From a virus: DNA of 22,385 nucleotides. The stretch covers positions 1 through 22,385 of the IMG/VR virus record IMGVR_UViG_3300008627_000066. One strand, written 5' to 3'. Below are positions 14,442 to 21,677 of the stretch, one piece after another. Made by a program: the position numbers and the translations under genes. Below the pieces are notes generated by a model. It worked only from the letters and a program-made list of their open reading frames with translations. It had not been told where the DNA came from and did no database searches. The stretch's first letter is position 1; each line of letters opens with the position of its first letter.

Positions 14442-15687
14442 CTGTATTTATGTTTTGTTTTTGTACCTGTTCCAGCGGAGCCATGTTGACCATAACTAAA
14501 CGGCTGTCCCCTTCCGGCCCTATCTCGTTTTTATCTTCTAACTCCCGGACCTCGTTAATAGAGTAAACCCCTATCCGGGTCATTATCTCAAAGTATTCTG
14601 CTCTGCTCTTTGCATCCCCCCGGAGTAACCCGTTGAGGTTGCACTTAACAAACATCCTACCCCTTTCAGATTCCTTAAATAGCTTCCGGTTAAATTCCTG
14701 TTCAAACCTCATACACCAGGGCAACATAGTATAGGTCACAAATTCAATTCCCTGGTGTTCTATGTTATTGTTAGTTGACCTTTCAAGGTCTGCAATCATG
14801 TGAGGCGGGACCCTGAAAATACGGGCTATCTCGTTAATCTGAAACTTACGGCTTTGGATAAATTGGGCAGCTTCAGGAGGGATAGCTTTTTGAGCATACT
14901 TCATTCCCTCCTCTAATATTTGTACCCCGTGTCGGTTGCCCTGTCCTGTGGTTTTCTCCTTTAGTGATTCCGATAAGTGTTTATATGCTTTATCTGAAAG
15001 TTTGCCAGGGTGTTCAAATACCCCCGTTAAACTTGCTCCGTTCTTAAAGAACTCCGAACTCCAACGCTGCATAGCTAACCCCAGCCCTATACTGTCTGCT
15101 GCTATATCTATCGGGCTTTGTCCTATGATACCGTTATACGATAAGCCAGGTACATGAATCATATTAACGGCCTGTATATCCCTGTCTTTTGTCTGCCCGT
15201 CTGCCTTTTTAACTTCATAGCGAAGTCTGCCGTTCTTAAATAACTTCGGCTCAACCAATCCGGGATGTATAGGAATTAACTCTTTAGGTACATGGTCCCC
15301 GCCCCGTTTGATTTCTGCATAAGCATTACCCCAGCCCACAGCATGAGCCATAAGGGTTTCATAGAACGTAAAGGCAGACATTAAAGGGTTAGGTTCTGAA
15401 TGAACCAAGTCATATATTTTATGGTCCGTAGCTGGGAACTTCTTACCGTCCTCCAGTTTAATAACGTGCTTTGGGATAGAGGCCATTGTTTCCCCTAACA
15501 CCCGGATACAAGCGTAAACAGCAGAAAACTTTAGGGCCGTTTCCTGGTCCACTTGCTCCCCGGAAAGGGCTTTACTGCCTCCCCAGAAGCCTTCAGTTAA
15601 CCACTTGATGAAATTAGAAATAGAGGACTGTGGGTAGTCTGTCCTCTGTTCACCTTTTTGGCGGGTAATCTCAAACGATAATCGCAT
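14434..15687 (-). CDS. Portal protein, HK97 family
   Basis: A 417-aa portal protein, the dodecameric DNA gate of the head. Landmarks: ETALKFSAVYACIRVLGETM near the start, HVPKELIPIHPGLVEPKLF, MIHVPGLSYNGIIGQSPID, RWSSEFFKNGASLTGVFEHP, ILEEGMKYAQKAI, and EIARIFRVPPHMIADLERST. This order is diagnostic of the HK97 portal family. I start at the ATG at 15687-15685; a TTG at 15693 would add two residues. Upstream is a 90-base gap holding a palindrome, then the accessory cassette. Confidence 0.95.
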   Translation of the reverse strand: MRLSFEITRQKGEQRTDYPQSSISNFIKWLTEGFWGGSKALSGEQVDQETALKFSAVYACIRVLGETMASIPKHVIKLEDGKKFPATDHKIYDLVHSEPNPLMSAFTFYETLMAHAVGWGNAYAEIKRGGDHVPKELIPIHPGLVEPKLFKNGRLRYEVKKADGQTKDRDIQAVNMIHVPGLSYNGIIGQSPIDIAADSIGLGLAMQRWSSEFFKNGASLTGVFEHPGKLSDKAYKHLSESLKEKTTGQGNRHGVQILEEGMKYAQKAIPPEAAQFIQSRKFQINEIARIFRVPPHMIADLERSTNNNIEHQGIEFVTYTMLPWCMRFEQEFNRKLFKESERGRMFVKCNLNGLLRGDAKSRAEYFEIMTRIGVYSINEVRELEDKNEIGPEGDSRLVMVNMAPLEQVQKQNINTDE

Positions 15688-15732
15688 AGGCAATATAAAA
15701 GTGTAAAATTAATACCTCTATTGCCTGATACT

Positions 15733-15749
15733 ATGTACCAATGGTACAT
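15733..15749. promoter_or_regulatory. Perfect 8-bp-arm palindrome upstream of the portal gene
   Basis: The arms atgtacca and tggtacat are exact reverse complements separated by a single base. The site lies in the gap between the sulfotransferase stop and the portal start, about 46 bases from the portal ATG. Its symmetry and tight spacing suggest a dimeric regulator binding site. I find no clear Bacteroidota -7 box (TAnnTTTG) nearby, so a promoter is not claimed. A one-base loop and absent T-run argue against a terminator. Confidence 0.5.
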
Positions 15750-15777
15750 TTGTTAGAAAAGAGTTTTTAACACTCCC

Positions 15778-16194
15778 TCAATGATTCTTATTTAGATGAG
15801 GGAAGGGAACATCTGGAATAGGGACATTCAGGAACTCGCATAACTCTTTCCAGCCGTCCCCATTTTCCCAACAAACTACAAGACAGTTAGGGAGTTTTGA
15901 GCATACGTTAATATGATGGGTGTATATATCCATCCACCAAGATTCTGGATACCACGACCCATACATATCCAATCGCTGTTTGTATATCCCTTGCCCCATT
16001 GTATGTTTTTTATCCCATTTTATTACACTTTGTAGCCAAGTTAATGAATCTTTACGGGTTGTAAGTATCAACTTCCCGTCCCACTTCGGAAGGAAATGTA
16101 CATAGTCCCCGACCTCCGCTTCAACCCCTAATATCTCAAGGGCTTTCTTTAGGGTAGTGGTTCCTGTTTTAGGTAGTCCTATTCCGTAAATCAT
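15778..16194 (-). CDS. Short sulfotransferase-family protein
   Basis: A 138-aa protein. The N-terminus IYGIGLPKTGTTTLKKALE is the phosphosulfate-binding loop (PKTGTTT, residues 8-14) of PAPS-dependent sulfotransferases; KLILTTRKDSLTWLQSVIKW (41-60) matches the 3'-phosphate site with Arg47 and Ser50; the end GWKELCEFLNVPIPD and FPHLNK are usual at the C-terminus of the sulfotransferase_17-like group. Most members are around 200 residues or more, so this one is compact, but both cofactor sites and the C-terminal element are present, so it is not obviously broken. It would sulfate a hydroxyl or amine of an unknown acceptor. Its ATG overlaps the PanD stop as ATGA, so the two are coupled. Confidence 0.78.
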   Translation of the reverse strand: MIYGIGLPKTGTTTLKKALEILGVEAEVGDYVHFLPKWDGKLILTTRKDSLTWLQSVIKWDKKHTMGQGIYKQRLDMYGSWYPESWWMDIYTHHINVCSKLPNCLVVCWENGDGWKELCEFLNVPIPDVPFPHLNKNH

Positions 16195-16532
16195 ACCGCT
16201 TTATTATTTTCGTCTGTGTGAATAATCATAGGAAGTGGTGACCAGCCAAATTGAGGTTCTATTAAAACAAACGCTAAAACGTGAATCTTATCCCCTTTTT
16301 TAAAGAATAAAGAAGCCCCACCGTTTAACTTTATTTCTCCTTTTTCACCAGGAATTACATAGGTCATTATTCTGGATGGGTGGTTTTTCCCATTTATATA
16401 TACTTGCTGATAGGGTGCTATCCCAGCCCGTCCCATTAAATCACGACAAATAGTAATAGACCCCTCATAATCTTTATTTGCTTCGGTTACTGTAACCTCT
16501 TGCAATTTGCCCTTTAATACGTTAATATACAT
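16191..16532 (-). CDS. panD: Aspartate 1-decarboxylase (PanD-like)
   Basis: A 113-aa protein that should convert L-aspartate to beta-alanine and CO2 using a pyruvoyl group made by self-cleavage. Starting at the ATG at 16532, numbering matches E. coli PanD: Lys9 in VLKGKL, the Gly24-Ser25 cleavage site in DYEGSITI, Arg54, Thr57 and Tyr58 in SRIMTY, and an NGGAS segment (Asn70) for the conserved Asn72. GDKIHVLAF follows. All residues required for processing and catalysis appear present. A longer start at 16577 exists but adds 15 residues absent from the family and overlaps the neighbour by 56 bases. It overlaps the PP-loop gene by 11 bases and the sulfotransferase gene by four. PanD normally serves pantothenate synthesis; use by a phage is unexpected. 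Confidence 0.88.
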   Translation of the reverse strand: MYINVLKGKLQEVTVTEANKDYEGSITICRDLMGRAGIAPYQQVYINGKNHPSRIMTYVIPGEKGEIKLNGGASLFFKKGDKIHVLAFVLIEPQFGWSPLPMIIHTDENNKAV

Positions 16533-17637
16533 TTTCGTAAACTGTTGCGAAGCCCCATAGTTTAGCTTCATATCCATATAAATTACTTGTAAAATCTAAT
16601 CCTTTAGGTATGTATTCTTTATAATCCTGGTATAGTTGTGACTGATAAAACCAGCCTTCGATATATTCTTTTCTTAACTCTGATATATTCCAACTATAAT
16701 CATGTTCCCCGTATTTGATATAAAAACAATCTACCCCGTGACTGTCAATAAAACTCCTCACCACCTCACCCCTGACACTATCCCTTTGCCCGTCCCAGCT
16801 CACATCAGGAGAGTTAAGCAGGGATACCCCTAAATATTGATACGAGAAAAAAGGCAGATACACTTCTTTGAACACCCTGCGATAATACCCCTCCCACTGG
16901 CCTTCGTCCGGGTATTGATTTAACAGTAGGTTGAGATTCTTATTTAGCGTCCTTTGTGGGTCATACTTTGGATTTGGTTTGGCTAAAAACTTAAACAACT
17001 CACCCCCGACCCCCGTTATTACATTCCACTCCTTTTCGTTTTCAATAATGTCACTCCAAAAATTCATCTGCTGGTTATAGTTCTGCCACCCGTTCAACGG
17101 CCTGTCTGATCTCCCTATGTCGTAATGATCTGCCTTTGTCCCTGTAAATACTGAGTATTGTGATTTCTCCCACCCTTGTTGTGTCATTATGTCCAGAAAC
17201 ATCGGACCTTCTGGCTGGTAACAGCGAAAGTGAACCCCGGACATATCATGCCCTTCATCCCTTAACTCCATTAATACAAGTGAGATTATACGGGAATCAA
17301 ACCCAGCGGAATGGAATACTATGTAGTTGCCCTTTCGGATAACTTTGTTAAAATATGATTTTAGAGCAGACCGGATGGCAGCTACCAGGTTTCTCATAGG
17401 GGGCTTTTTGATAGGTGTTAGCATCACCTTAGAATAAATACCCTTACTCATTACCTGTTGTGGGTGAGCAAACTCGACACCTAAAAAAGGAGTAGCATAC
17501 CAGGGAGGCACATATTCCGGGTTAAAAAAGTTAACATCAACTCCCAGGTGTTGGCCTTTGACTAACCGTATCAAGTCGTAATCGTAATTACCTAAAAATT
17601 GATATGTGCCCCTGTTAAACTGCATAAAGCTCCTCAT
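16522..17637 (-). CDS. PP-loop ATPase, asparagine-synthase-like
   Basis: A 371-aa protein with a pyrophosphate-binding loop FHSAGFDSRIISLVL (SxGxDS type, residues 110-115) as in the adenylating domain of asparagine synthases and other N-type ATP pyrophosphatases, and a later VITGVGGELFKFL segment (207-219) that resembles the G-G-x-E-L-F element of asparagine synthase. An N-terminal glutaminase with a catalytic Cys2 is absent, so ammonia or an amine rather than glutamine would be the nitrogen donor. Such enzymes adenylate a carboxylate and join it to an amine. It starts 38 bases after a tiny membrane gene and overlaps PanD by 11 bases. Substrate unknown; a link to beta-alanine is inference. 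Confidence 0.72.
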   Translation of the reverse strand: MRSFMQFNRGTYQFLGNYDYDLIRLVKGQHLGVDVNFFNPEYVPPWYATPFLGVEFAHPQQVMSKGIYSKVMLTPIKKPPMRNLVAAIRSALKSYFNKVIRKGNYIVFHSAGFDSRIISLVLMELRDEGHDMSGVHFRCYQPEGPMFLDIMTQQGWEKSQYSVFTGTKADHYDIGRSDRPLNGWQNYNQQMNFWSDIIENEKEWNVITGVGGELFKFLAKPNPKYDPQRTLNKNLNLLLNQYPDEGQWEGYYRRVFKEVYLPFFSYQYLGVSLLNSPDVSWDGQRDSVRGEVVRSFIDSHGVDCFYIKYGEHDYSWNISELRKEYIEGWFYQSQLYQDYKEYIPKGLDFTSNLYGYEAKLWGFATVYENVY

Positions 17638-17675
17638 TAATCCATTAATATTATTCCATTCTAACCGTATTGGTG

Positions 17676-17798
17676 TTATATTGTCTGTTCTCGTCTCTTA
17701 TCCTTTCTGTTTAAAATTACAAACAATACTAAATAACATCCTATCCCAAACGTGAGGATAGAACCGTAAGCGATTAAAATAGGTATAACTACGTTCAT
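17676..17798 (-). CDS. 40-aa single-span membrane peptide
   Basis: A short frame, ATG at 17798 to TAA at 17676, coding MNVVIPILIAYGSILTFGIG then CYLVLFVILN and a basic tail RKDKRREQTI. Residues 3-29 are hydrophobic, and the positive tail predicts N-out, C-in topology. Its ATG overlaps the TGA of the deacetylase gene as ATGA, the same junction used elsewhere in this operon, which supports it being real. It may anchor or assist the neighbouring surface-modification enzymes, or act on its own; function unknown. Confidence 0.6.
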   Translation of the reverse strand: MNVVIPILIAYGSILTFGIGCYLVLFVILNRKDKRREQTI

Positions 17799-18460
17799 AA
17801 ATCATAACTTTGCGGGTGCATCAACAGTTGATACCGTCCCTTGTTGTTAATCCATTTATCTAAAGTTTCAAAAGGGTCTTTATTCCATTTCCCGCCCCCG
17901 TCAGAAAGGCGATCATCCCGCTTGTCTTGCATAGCTTCAACCTCCAGCCCAAACCGTTCCATTTTCCAGGTCGGGCCTACATAGTCGGGCAACCTCCAAC
18001 AATGGAACCCAAATACATTATCATTAGCTACCCGTTTCTTTACTTGCCACGCCCCTCCATGTGAGGAGGTGCATCTGATCTTTAGCCCCATTCCCCTTAG
18101 TTCCCTTAAAGGTCTTTCAATCGCTTCCTTTATAGGTGTCCCGTTCTCATAATGGTCGCTTAAACAATCGTTATGCCACCCTATTTCATGCCCCCAACGG
18201 TCTTGTAATATTTTAAGAGCCATTACAAAGTATCTATTATTTGGTTGGAAATACGGTTTATCCGGGGGCCAGGTGTTAATAATAAAGATAGTAGATTTTA
18301 TCCCCATCTCATACTCAATCTTTGCAGCTTTCATTGCCCGGGTGAAATCCCCGTCAACATCGTGCCTCAATATTATCCCTTCGCCTGGGGTGTGGAAGTC
18401 TATAACATAGGGTTGTATAATCTCCAGAACCTTTATAAAGTTTTTCCGTGTGAATTTCAT
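17795..18460 (-). CDS. NodB-like polysaccharide deacetylase (CE4-like)
   Basis: A 221-aa protein with the carbohydrate-esterase-4 order: an Asp motif RHDVDGDF (33-38; Asp34 and Asp36), a metal-binding GHEIGWHND (His91 and His96 of the HxxxxH type), a TSSHGG segment (131-136), and a late LLMHPQ (212-217) for the catalytic His. No signal peptide, so it acts in the cytoplasm, probably on a nucleotide-linked or lipid-linked sugar rather than on the cell wall. It overlaps the glycosyltransferase gene as ATGA and the 40-aa gene the same way. Deacetylase activity is inferred from the motifs; some of these proteins have other substrates. Confidence 0.75.
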   Translation of the reverse strand: MKFTRKNFIKVLEIIQPYVIDFHTPGEGIILRHDVDGDFTRAMKAAKIEYEMGIKSTIFIINTWPPDKPYFQPNNRYFVMALKILQDRWGHEIGWHNDCLSDHYENGTPIKEAIERPLRELRGMGLKIRCTSSHGGAWQVKKRVANDNVFGFHCWRLPDYVGPTWKMERFGLEVEAMQDKRDDRLSDGGGKWNKDPFETLDKWINNKGRYQLLMHPQSYDL

Positions 18461-19182
18461 TTTAACAAGTTTTTCAATACATCAATGTCAACAGGCTTTG
18501 CCTTTTCAATAGATGACAAAAACTGGAAGTGGTTAATAGATACGTTGCTTTTGAACCCAGTTGTGAACGGCCTCCAGTTGGTATGAACCATAGTAGGCCG
18601 GATTCCGATTTTCATTAACCGATTCATTGAGGCCGTGTCCATCCCCCTATCCAGATTATAATGATACAAGGGCAGTTTGTATTTTTTTTGCAGCCGTATA
18701 ATAGCTTCAGTCTTTATTAACCGCATCACACCAACCGGGTATTTGTGATTATACAAGTCAAGGTAATATGCCTTCCCGCTTTCCTGATCCACAATATGAC
18801 AGGAATCAATACCTATCAGCTCTTTCCCCGCTTCAATGTGAGGTTTGTACTCTTTCCATATAGAAGCATCACAAAGGTCATCACTACCCATATTCATAAT
18901 GTAATCAGGTTTAAACATAGCAAGGGCAGTCTGTATGCCCGCATTAAGTTTAGCCCCTATCGGGAGGTTCTTATACTGGGTCACGGTAAAATCAAACTCA
19001 TGCCCAATATCAATTAACTCCTGTATGTCCCTATCCTCTGGAGAAACAACACATAAGTAATTCACCTCTACCCAGGCGGGTGATTCCTTTATGAACCGTT
19101 GCATAGACTTACAATGTCGCAACGTCACTTCCCACCTTCTCCACCAGGGGCAAACGATGGTAACTTTAACTTTTTTTCTCAT
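18457..19182 (-). CDS. Family 2-type (GT-A) glycosyltransferase
   Basis: A 241-aa protein starting with a Rossmann-like strand KVTIVCPWWRRWEVTLRHC, then the GAKLNAGIQTAL segment (77-88) and a metal-binding motif MNMGSDDL (96-103), the usual DxD place of GT-A fold enzymes. A region with KYPVGVMRLIKTEAI follows. No membrane segment is seen, so it is a soluble enzyme that transfers a sugar from a nucleotide-sugar donor; donor and acceptor are unknown. Its 5' end overlaps the small 76-aa gene by 17 bases and its TGA overlaps the deacetylase start. Confidence 0.8.
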   Translation of the reverse strand: MRKKVKVTIVCPWWRRWEVTLRHCKSMQRFIKESPAWVEVNYLCVVSPEDRDIQELIDIGHEFDFTVTQYKNLPIGAKLNAGIQTALAMFKPDYIMNMGSDDLCDASIWKEYKPHIEAGKELIGIDSCHIVDQESGKAYYLDLYNHKYPVGVMRLIKTEAIIRLQKKYKLPLYHYNLDRGMDTASMNRLMKIGIRPTMVHTNWRPFTTGFKSNVSINHFQFLSSIEKAKPVDIDVLKNLLK

Positions 19183-19396
19183 CCCTTTTTTTCTTTAAAT
19201 AAATATCCCTGGTTTTGCGGAAAGAGTTGAAACTTTTATACCTCCGTTCCCCAAAGATGAACTTATACTGCCTTTCAACGGCTTCATAAGCATCTTCCTG
19301 TTTTTTGAAATCGCAAAGCATTTCCCAGAAAGCTTCAATAAAGCCTTCTATCTTAGTGAGCCTTGCGTATTGCGGTTCTAATTTTTGTTTGGTCAT
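19166..19396 (-). CDS. Small unknown protein next to terminase
   Basis: A 76-aa charged protein, with a helical first part (IEGFIEAFWEMLCDFKKQED) and a second part rich in Arg, Lys and aromatic residues (YKFIFGERRYKSFNSFRKTR) ending in a Lys-rich tail. The compact helical form with a basic second half could bind nucleic acid, but I see no clear helix-turn-helix. It lies 9 bases after the large terminase and overlaps the glycosyltransferase gene by 17 bases. Function unknown. Confidence 0.65.
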   Translation of the reverse strand: MTKQKLEPQYARLTKIEGFIEAFWEMLCDFKKQEDAYEAVERQYKFIFGERRYKSFNSFRKTRDIYLKKKRDEKKS

Positions 19397-19405
19397 ATCG
19401 TTATT

Positions 19406-20965
19406 TTATAATGTTTTAACTCCCCCATCATCATATACCGAAGTATCCCCATCGAAATGTGTCATAAACTCCCCGACTGCCATAACCAGCCCCACCATGC
19501 CGTCAACCTTTTCGGTACTCTTTGACTTGTCTATCTTGTTATCACCCGCTGCATTTTCGACTATCATAACATTGGAACACATCCACCTTAACACAGGGTT
19601 GCCTAAATGGTTTACCTGTGAGTTATATACCATACCCTCTAACTCCTTTGTTGGAGCAGACATCGAAGCGAAGCCTTGACCGAAAGGAGTACATTCAAAC
19701 CCATCCCCCTGTAAGTTAATCACAAGCTGTGAAGCGTTCCACCTATCGTATGCAATAGTCCGTATCTCATATATATCATTCTGTTCATTGATAAACTTCC
19801 GGATGTAATCATAGTCCGTTACGTTGCCGGGTGTTTCGGTTATAAAGCCCTCCCTTATCCATTGATCATAATTAACACCGTCTTTTTGTGTTCGTTCCCT
19901 TGCCATTAGGCCCGGTACAAAGAAGTGAGAAATGACTATAAAAGTATCCTCATAGGGAAACAGCATCATAAAGGCGCATACATCCCTGCGAGAAGCAAGG
20001 TCAAGACCGCATACACAAGCCTTGCCTTTCAGCTTTTCAAGGTCAAACTCCACTACCCCCCGCATCCAGACTTCATCACTTATCCAACGGGTTTCTGCTG
20101 AAGTCCATTGGTTCAACTGCAACCGCCTGAAGGTGTTCTCATATGAAGGGGTGTTTTTTGCCCGTGTCGCTTCCTCAACGACATACTCTTTTTTCAATGA
20201 AATCTGATAACAGGGGTTAGCCCGTTTCCATACCTCCTCATCAAACACATCATCCTTTTCATCACTCTCATAGATAACAGGCAGAAAGGTATCGTCTTTT
20301 ATTATCCCGTCCCGGACCTTACAAGCGTATTCATATTGTTCAAAGCATATTGTTTCACGGTCAAAACCAGCAGTAGTAAAAGCAAAGGTAAGGGGTTGCC
20401 TCCGGGAACCGGTGGAGGTTGTCAACACATCCCATAGCTCCCGGTTAGGCTGGGTGTGAACTTCATCAAAGATAATCCCGTGAGAGTTCTTGCCATGTTG
20501 CCGGGGGGCATCACTTGACAGGACCCGGTAGAACGACCCGTTAGAGGGGTAGGTAATAGTACTTACAAACGTCCTTAGCTCCTCCGTTAACCGGGGGCTT
20601 TGTAGTATCATCTGTTTGGCTACATCATGGATAATACCCGCCTGTAACCTGTCCGAAGCAGCAGAGAATATCTCTGCCCCTGGCTCACCATCAGCACACA
20701 AAAGATACAAGGCAAGTGGGCTGCCTAACGTGCTTTTGCCGTTCTTGCGGGGGACAAAAATAAACACCCTCCTGTATCTCCGTAACCCTGTTTCTTTATC
20801 CTTCCATCCAAAAGCGGGTATAACAATTTCCTCCTTTTGCCATTCAGCAAGTATCAACGGCTTACCACCCCACTCACCTTTTACATGGGTGCAATATTTC
20901 TCAATCCACTTAACTACCTTCTCCCCGGCAGGGCGGTCCAAATAATATTTATCTGTTTCAGTCAT
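19406..20965 (-). CDS. terL: Terminase large subunit
   Basis: A 519-aa ATPase-nuclease that packages phage DNA into the prohead. Walker A is VPRKNGKSTL (71-80), Walker B is GIIFDEVH (163-170) with the catalytic Glu168, a coupling/motif III segment lies in TFAFTTAG (193-200), and the nuclease domain starts with VCGLDLASRRDVCAF (Asp322). The C-terminal part has AYDRWNASQLVINLQGDG, common in this terminase group. The length fits full-length enzymes of the HK97-like type. Start ATG at 20965 overlaps the small-subunit stop by one base (TAATG). Nuclease metal residues beyond Asp322 are not all mapped. Confidence 0.95.
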   Translation of the reverse strand: MTETDKYYLDRPAGEKVVKWIEKYCTHVKGEWGGKPLILAEWQKEEIVIPAFGWKDKETGLRRYRRVFIFVPRKNGKSTLGSPLALYLLCADGEPGAEIFSAASDRLQAGIIHDVAKQMILQSPRLTEELRTFVSTITYPSNGSFYRVLSSDAPRQHGKNSHGIIFDEVHTQPNRELWDVLTTSTGSRRQPLTFAFTTAGFDRETICFEQYEYACKVRDGIIKDDTFLPVIYESDEKDDVFDEEVWKRANPCYQISLKKEYVVEEATRAKNTPSYENTFRRLQLNQWTSAETRWISDEVWMRGVVEFDLEKLKGKACVCGLDLASRRDVCAFMMLFPYEDTFIVISHFFVPGLMARERTQKDGVNYDQWIREGFITETPGNVTDYDYIRKFINEQNDIYEIRTIAYDRWNASQLVINLQGDGFECTPFGQGFASMSAPTKELEGMVYNSQVNHLGNPVLRWMCSNVMIVENAAGDNKIDKSKSTEKVDGMVGLVMAVGEFMTHFDGDTSVYDDGGVKTL

Positions 20966-21429
20966 TAACTAAAATCATCATCATCCTTCCTGGTTACTTT
21001 CCTTTCTATTTTGGTTTGCATAGCAGGGGATAACCCGAACTCTGCACCAATCTTACGGGCCTCTGCCATGCTCTCAATAGCTATCGCTTGTAACGGATGA
21101 CGTTTGTGTATCTTATTCCCGTCCCGGCTGGTTATAGTATAGTACCCTCCGTTCTCCCGTATCCATGCCCTTGCCTCCAGATGTTGAGCCATAAACCCAC
21201 AGTAAGCAACTATGTAAGGAAGCCCGACCTCCTGAAGTATTCCGTTACCCCAAAGGAACATAGTCATAGCATCCCATAACCGTACCTCCAGCTCCGTGAA
21301 CTCCTCCGGGTGAGGAGGGATTTCTATTAACCTGTCCCCCTCTATATGGTCAATCTCACGGGTTGAATTTATACTACCCTGCATCTTTTTTATGTTCCTG
21401 GGTATTGGTGTTCTACCTTTTCCCATCAT
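20965..21429 (-). CDS. terS: Terminase small subunit, P27 family
   Basis: A 154-aa protein that recognises phage DNA and works with TerL. The N-terminus MMGKGRTPIPRNIKKMQGS, then TELEVRLWDAMTMFLWGNGI, YIVAYCGFMAQHLEARAWIR and the C-terminal MAEARKIGAEFGLSPAMQTK are the layout of the P27 family. I choose the ATG at 21429, which overlaps the preceding TAA by one base, over a TTG at 21444 that would add five residues. It overlaps terL by one base. The placement directly before terL supports the call. Confidence 0.9.
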   Translation of the reverse strand: MMGKGRTPIPRNIKKMQGSINSTREIDHIEGDRLIEIPPHPEEFTELEVRLWDAMTMFLWGNGILQEVGLPYIVAYCGFMAQHLEARAWIRENGGYYTITSRDGNKIHKRHPLQAIAIESMAEARKIGAEFGLSPAMQTKIERKVTRKDDDDFS

Positions 21430-21677
21430 TAACAAATTAAACAAGCTGCCCGTTCTGACAACTCTATGAATATTAGATTTTCATTTTCATAGTCAACTTT
21501 GATCTGTTGGGCCAACTCATTATACCCGTTCCCATTTTGATACTCCTCTGAATTAATGACTATTATTTTTTTGTCCCCTGGAAATTGTTTGCTGATCTCC
21601 TCCATTTTTTTACCCATCTCTTTCTTAGGTGTCACCACCCAAAATACCCTGTTACTTTCATCAATGAAATTCCACAT
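21429..21677 (-). CDS. Unknown 82-aa protein before terminase
   Basis: An 82-aa protein beginning MWNFIDESNRVFWVVTPKKE. It alternates short strands and helices: VFWVVTP, KKMEEISKQFPGDKKIIVIN, ELAQQIKVDYENENLIFIEL, ending in ERAACLIC. This alpha/beta look fits a small domain of unknown function; no catalytic motif is evident. Its 5' end overlaps the methyltransferase 3' end by 17 bases and its TAA overlaps the small-terminase start, so it lies inside the coupled chain. Confidence 0.6.
   Translation of the reverse strand: MWNFIDESNRVFWVVTPKKEMGKKMEEISKQFPGDKKIIVINSEEYQNGNGYNELAQQIKVDYENENLIFIELSERAACLIC

Noticed and set aside
15688-15777. A Bacteroidota-type promoter (TTG ... TAnnTTTG) in the gap before the portal gene
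   Set aside because: A near match (TAATTTTA) exists on the minus strand, but no TTG lies at the right distance.
16533-16577. Longer N-terminus for the PanD gene
   Set aside because: The extra 15 residues do not belong to the family, while the start at 16532 puts Lys9, Gly24-Ser25 and Tyr58 at their known positions.
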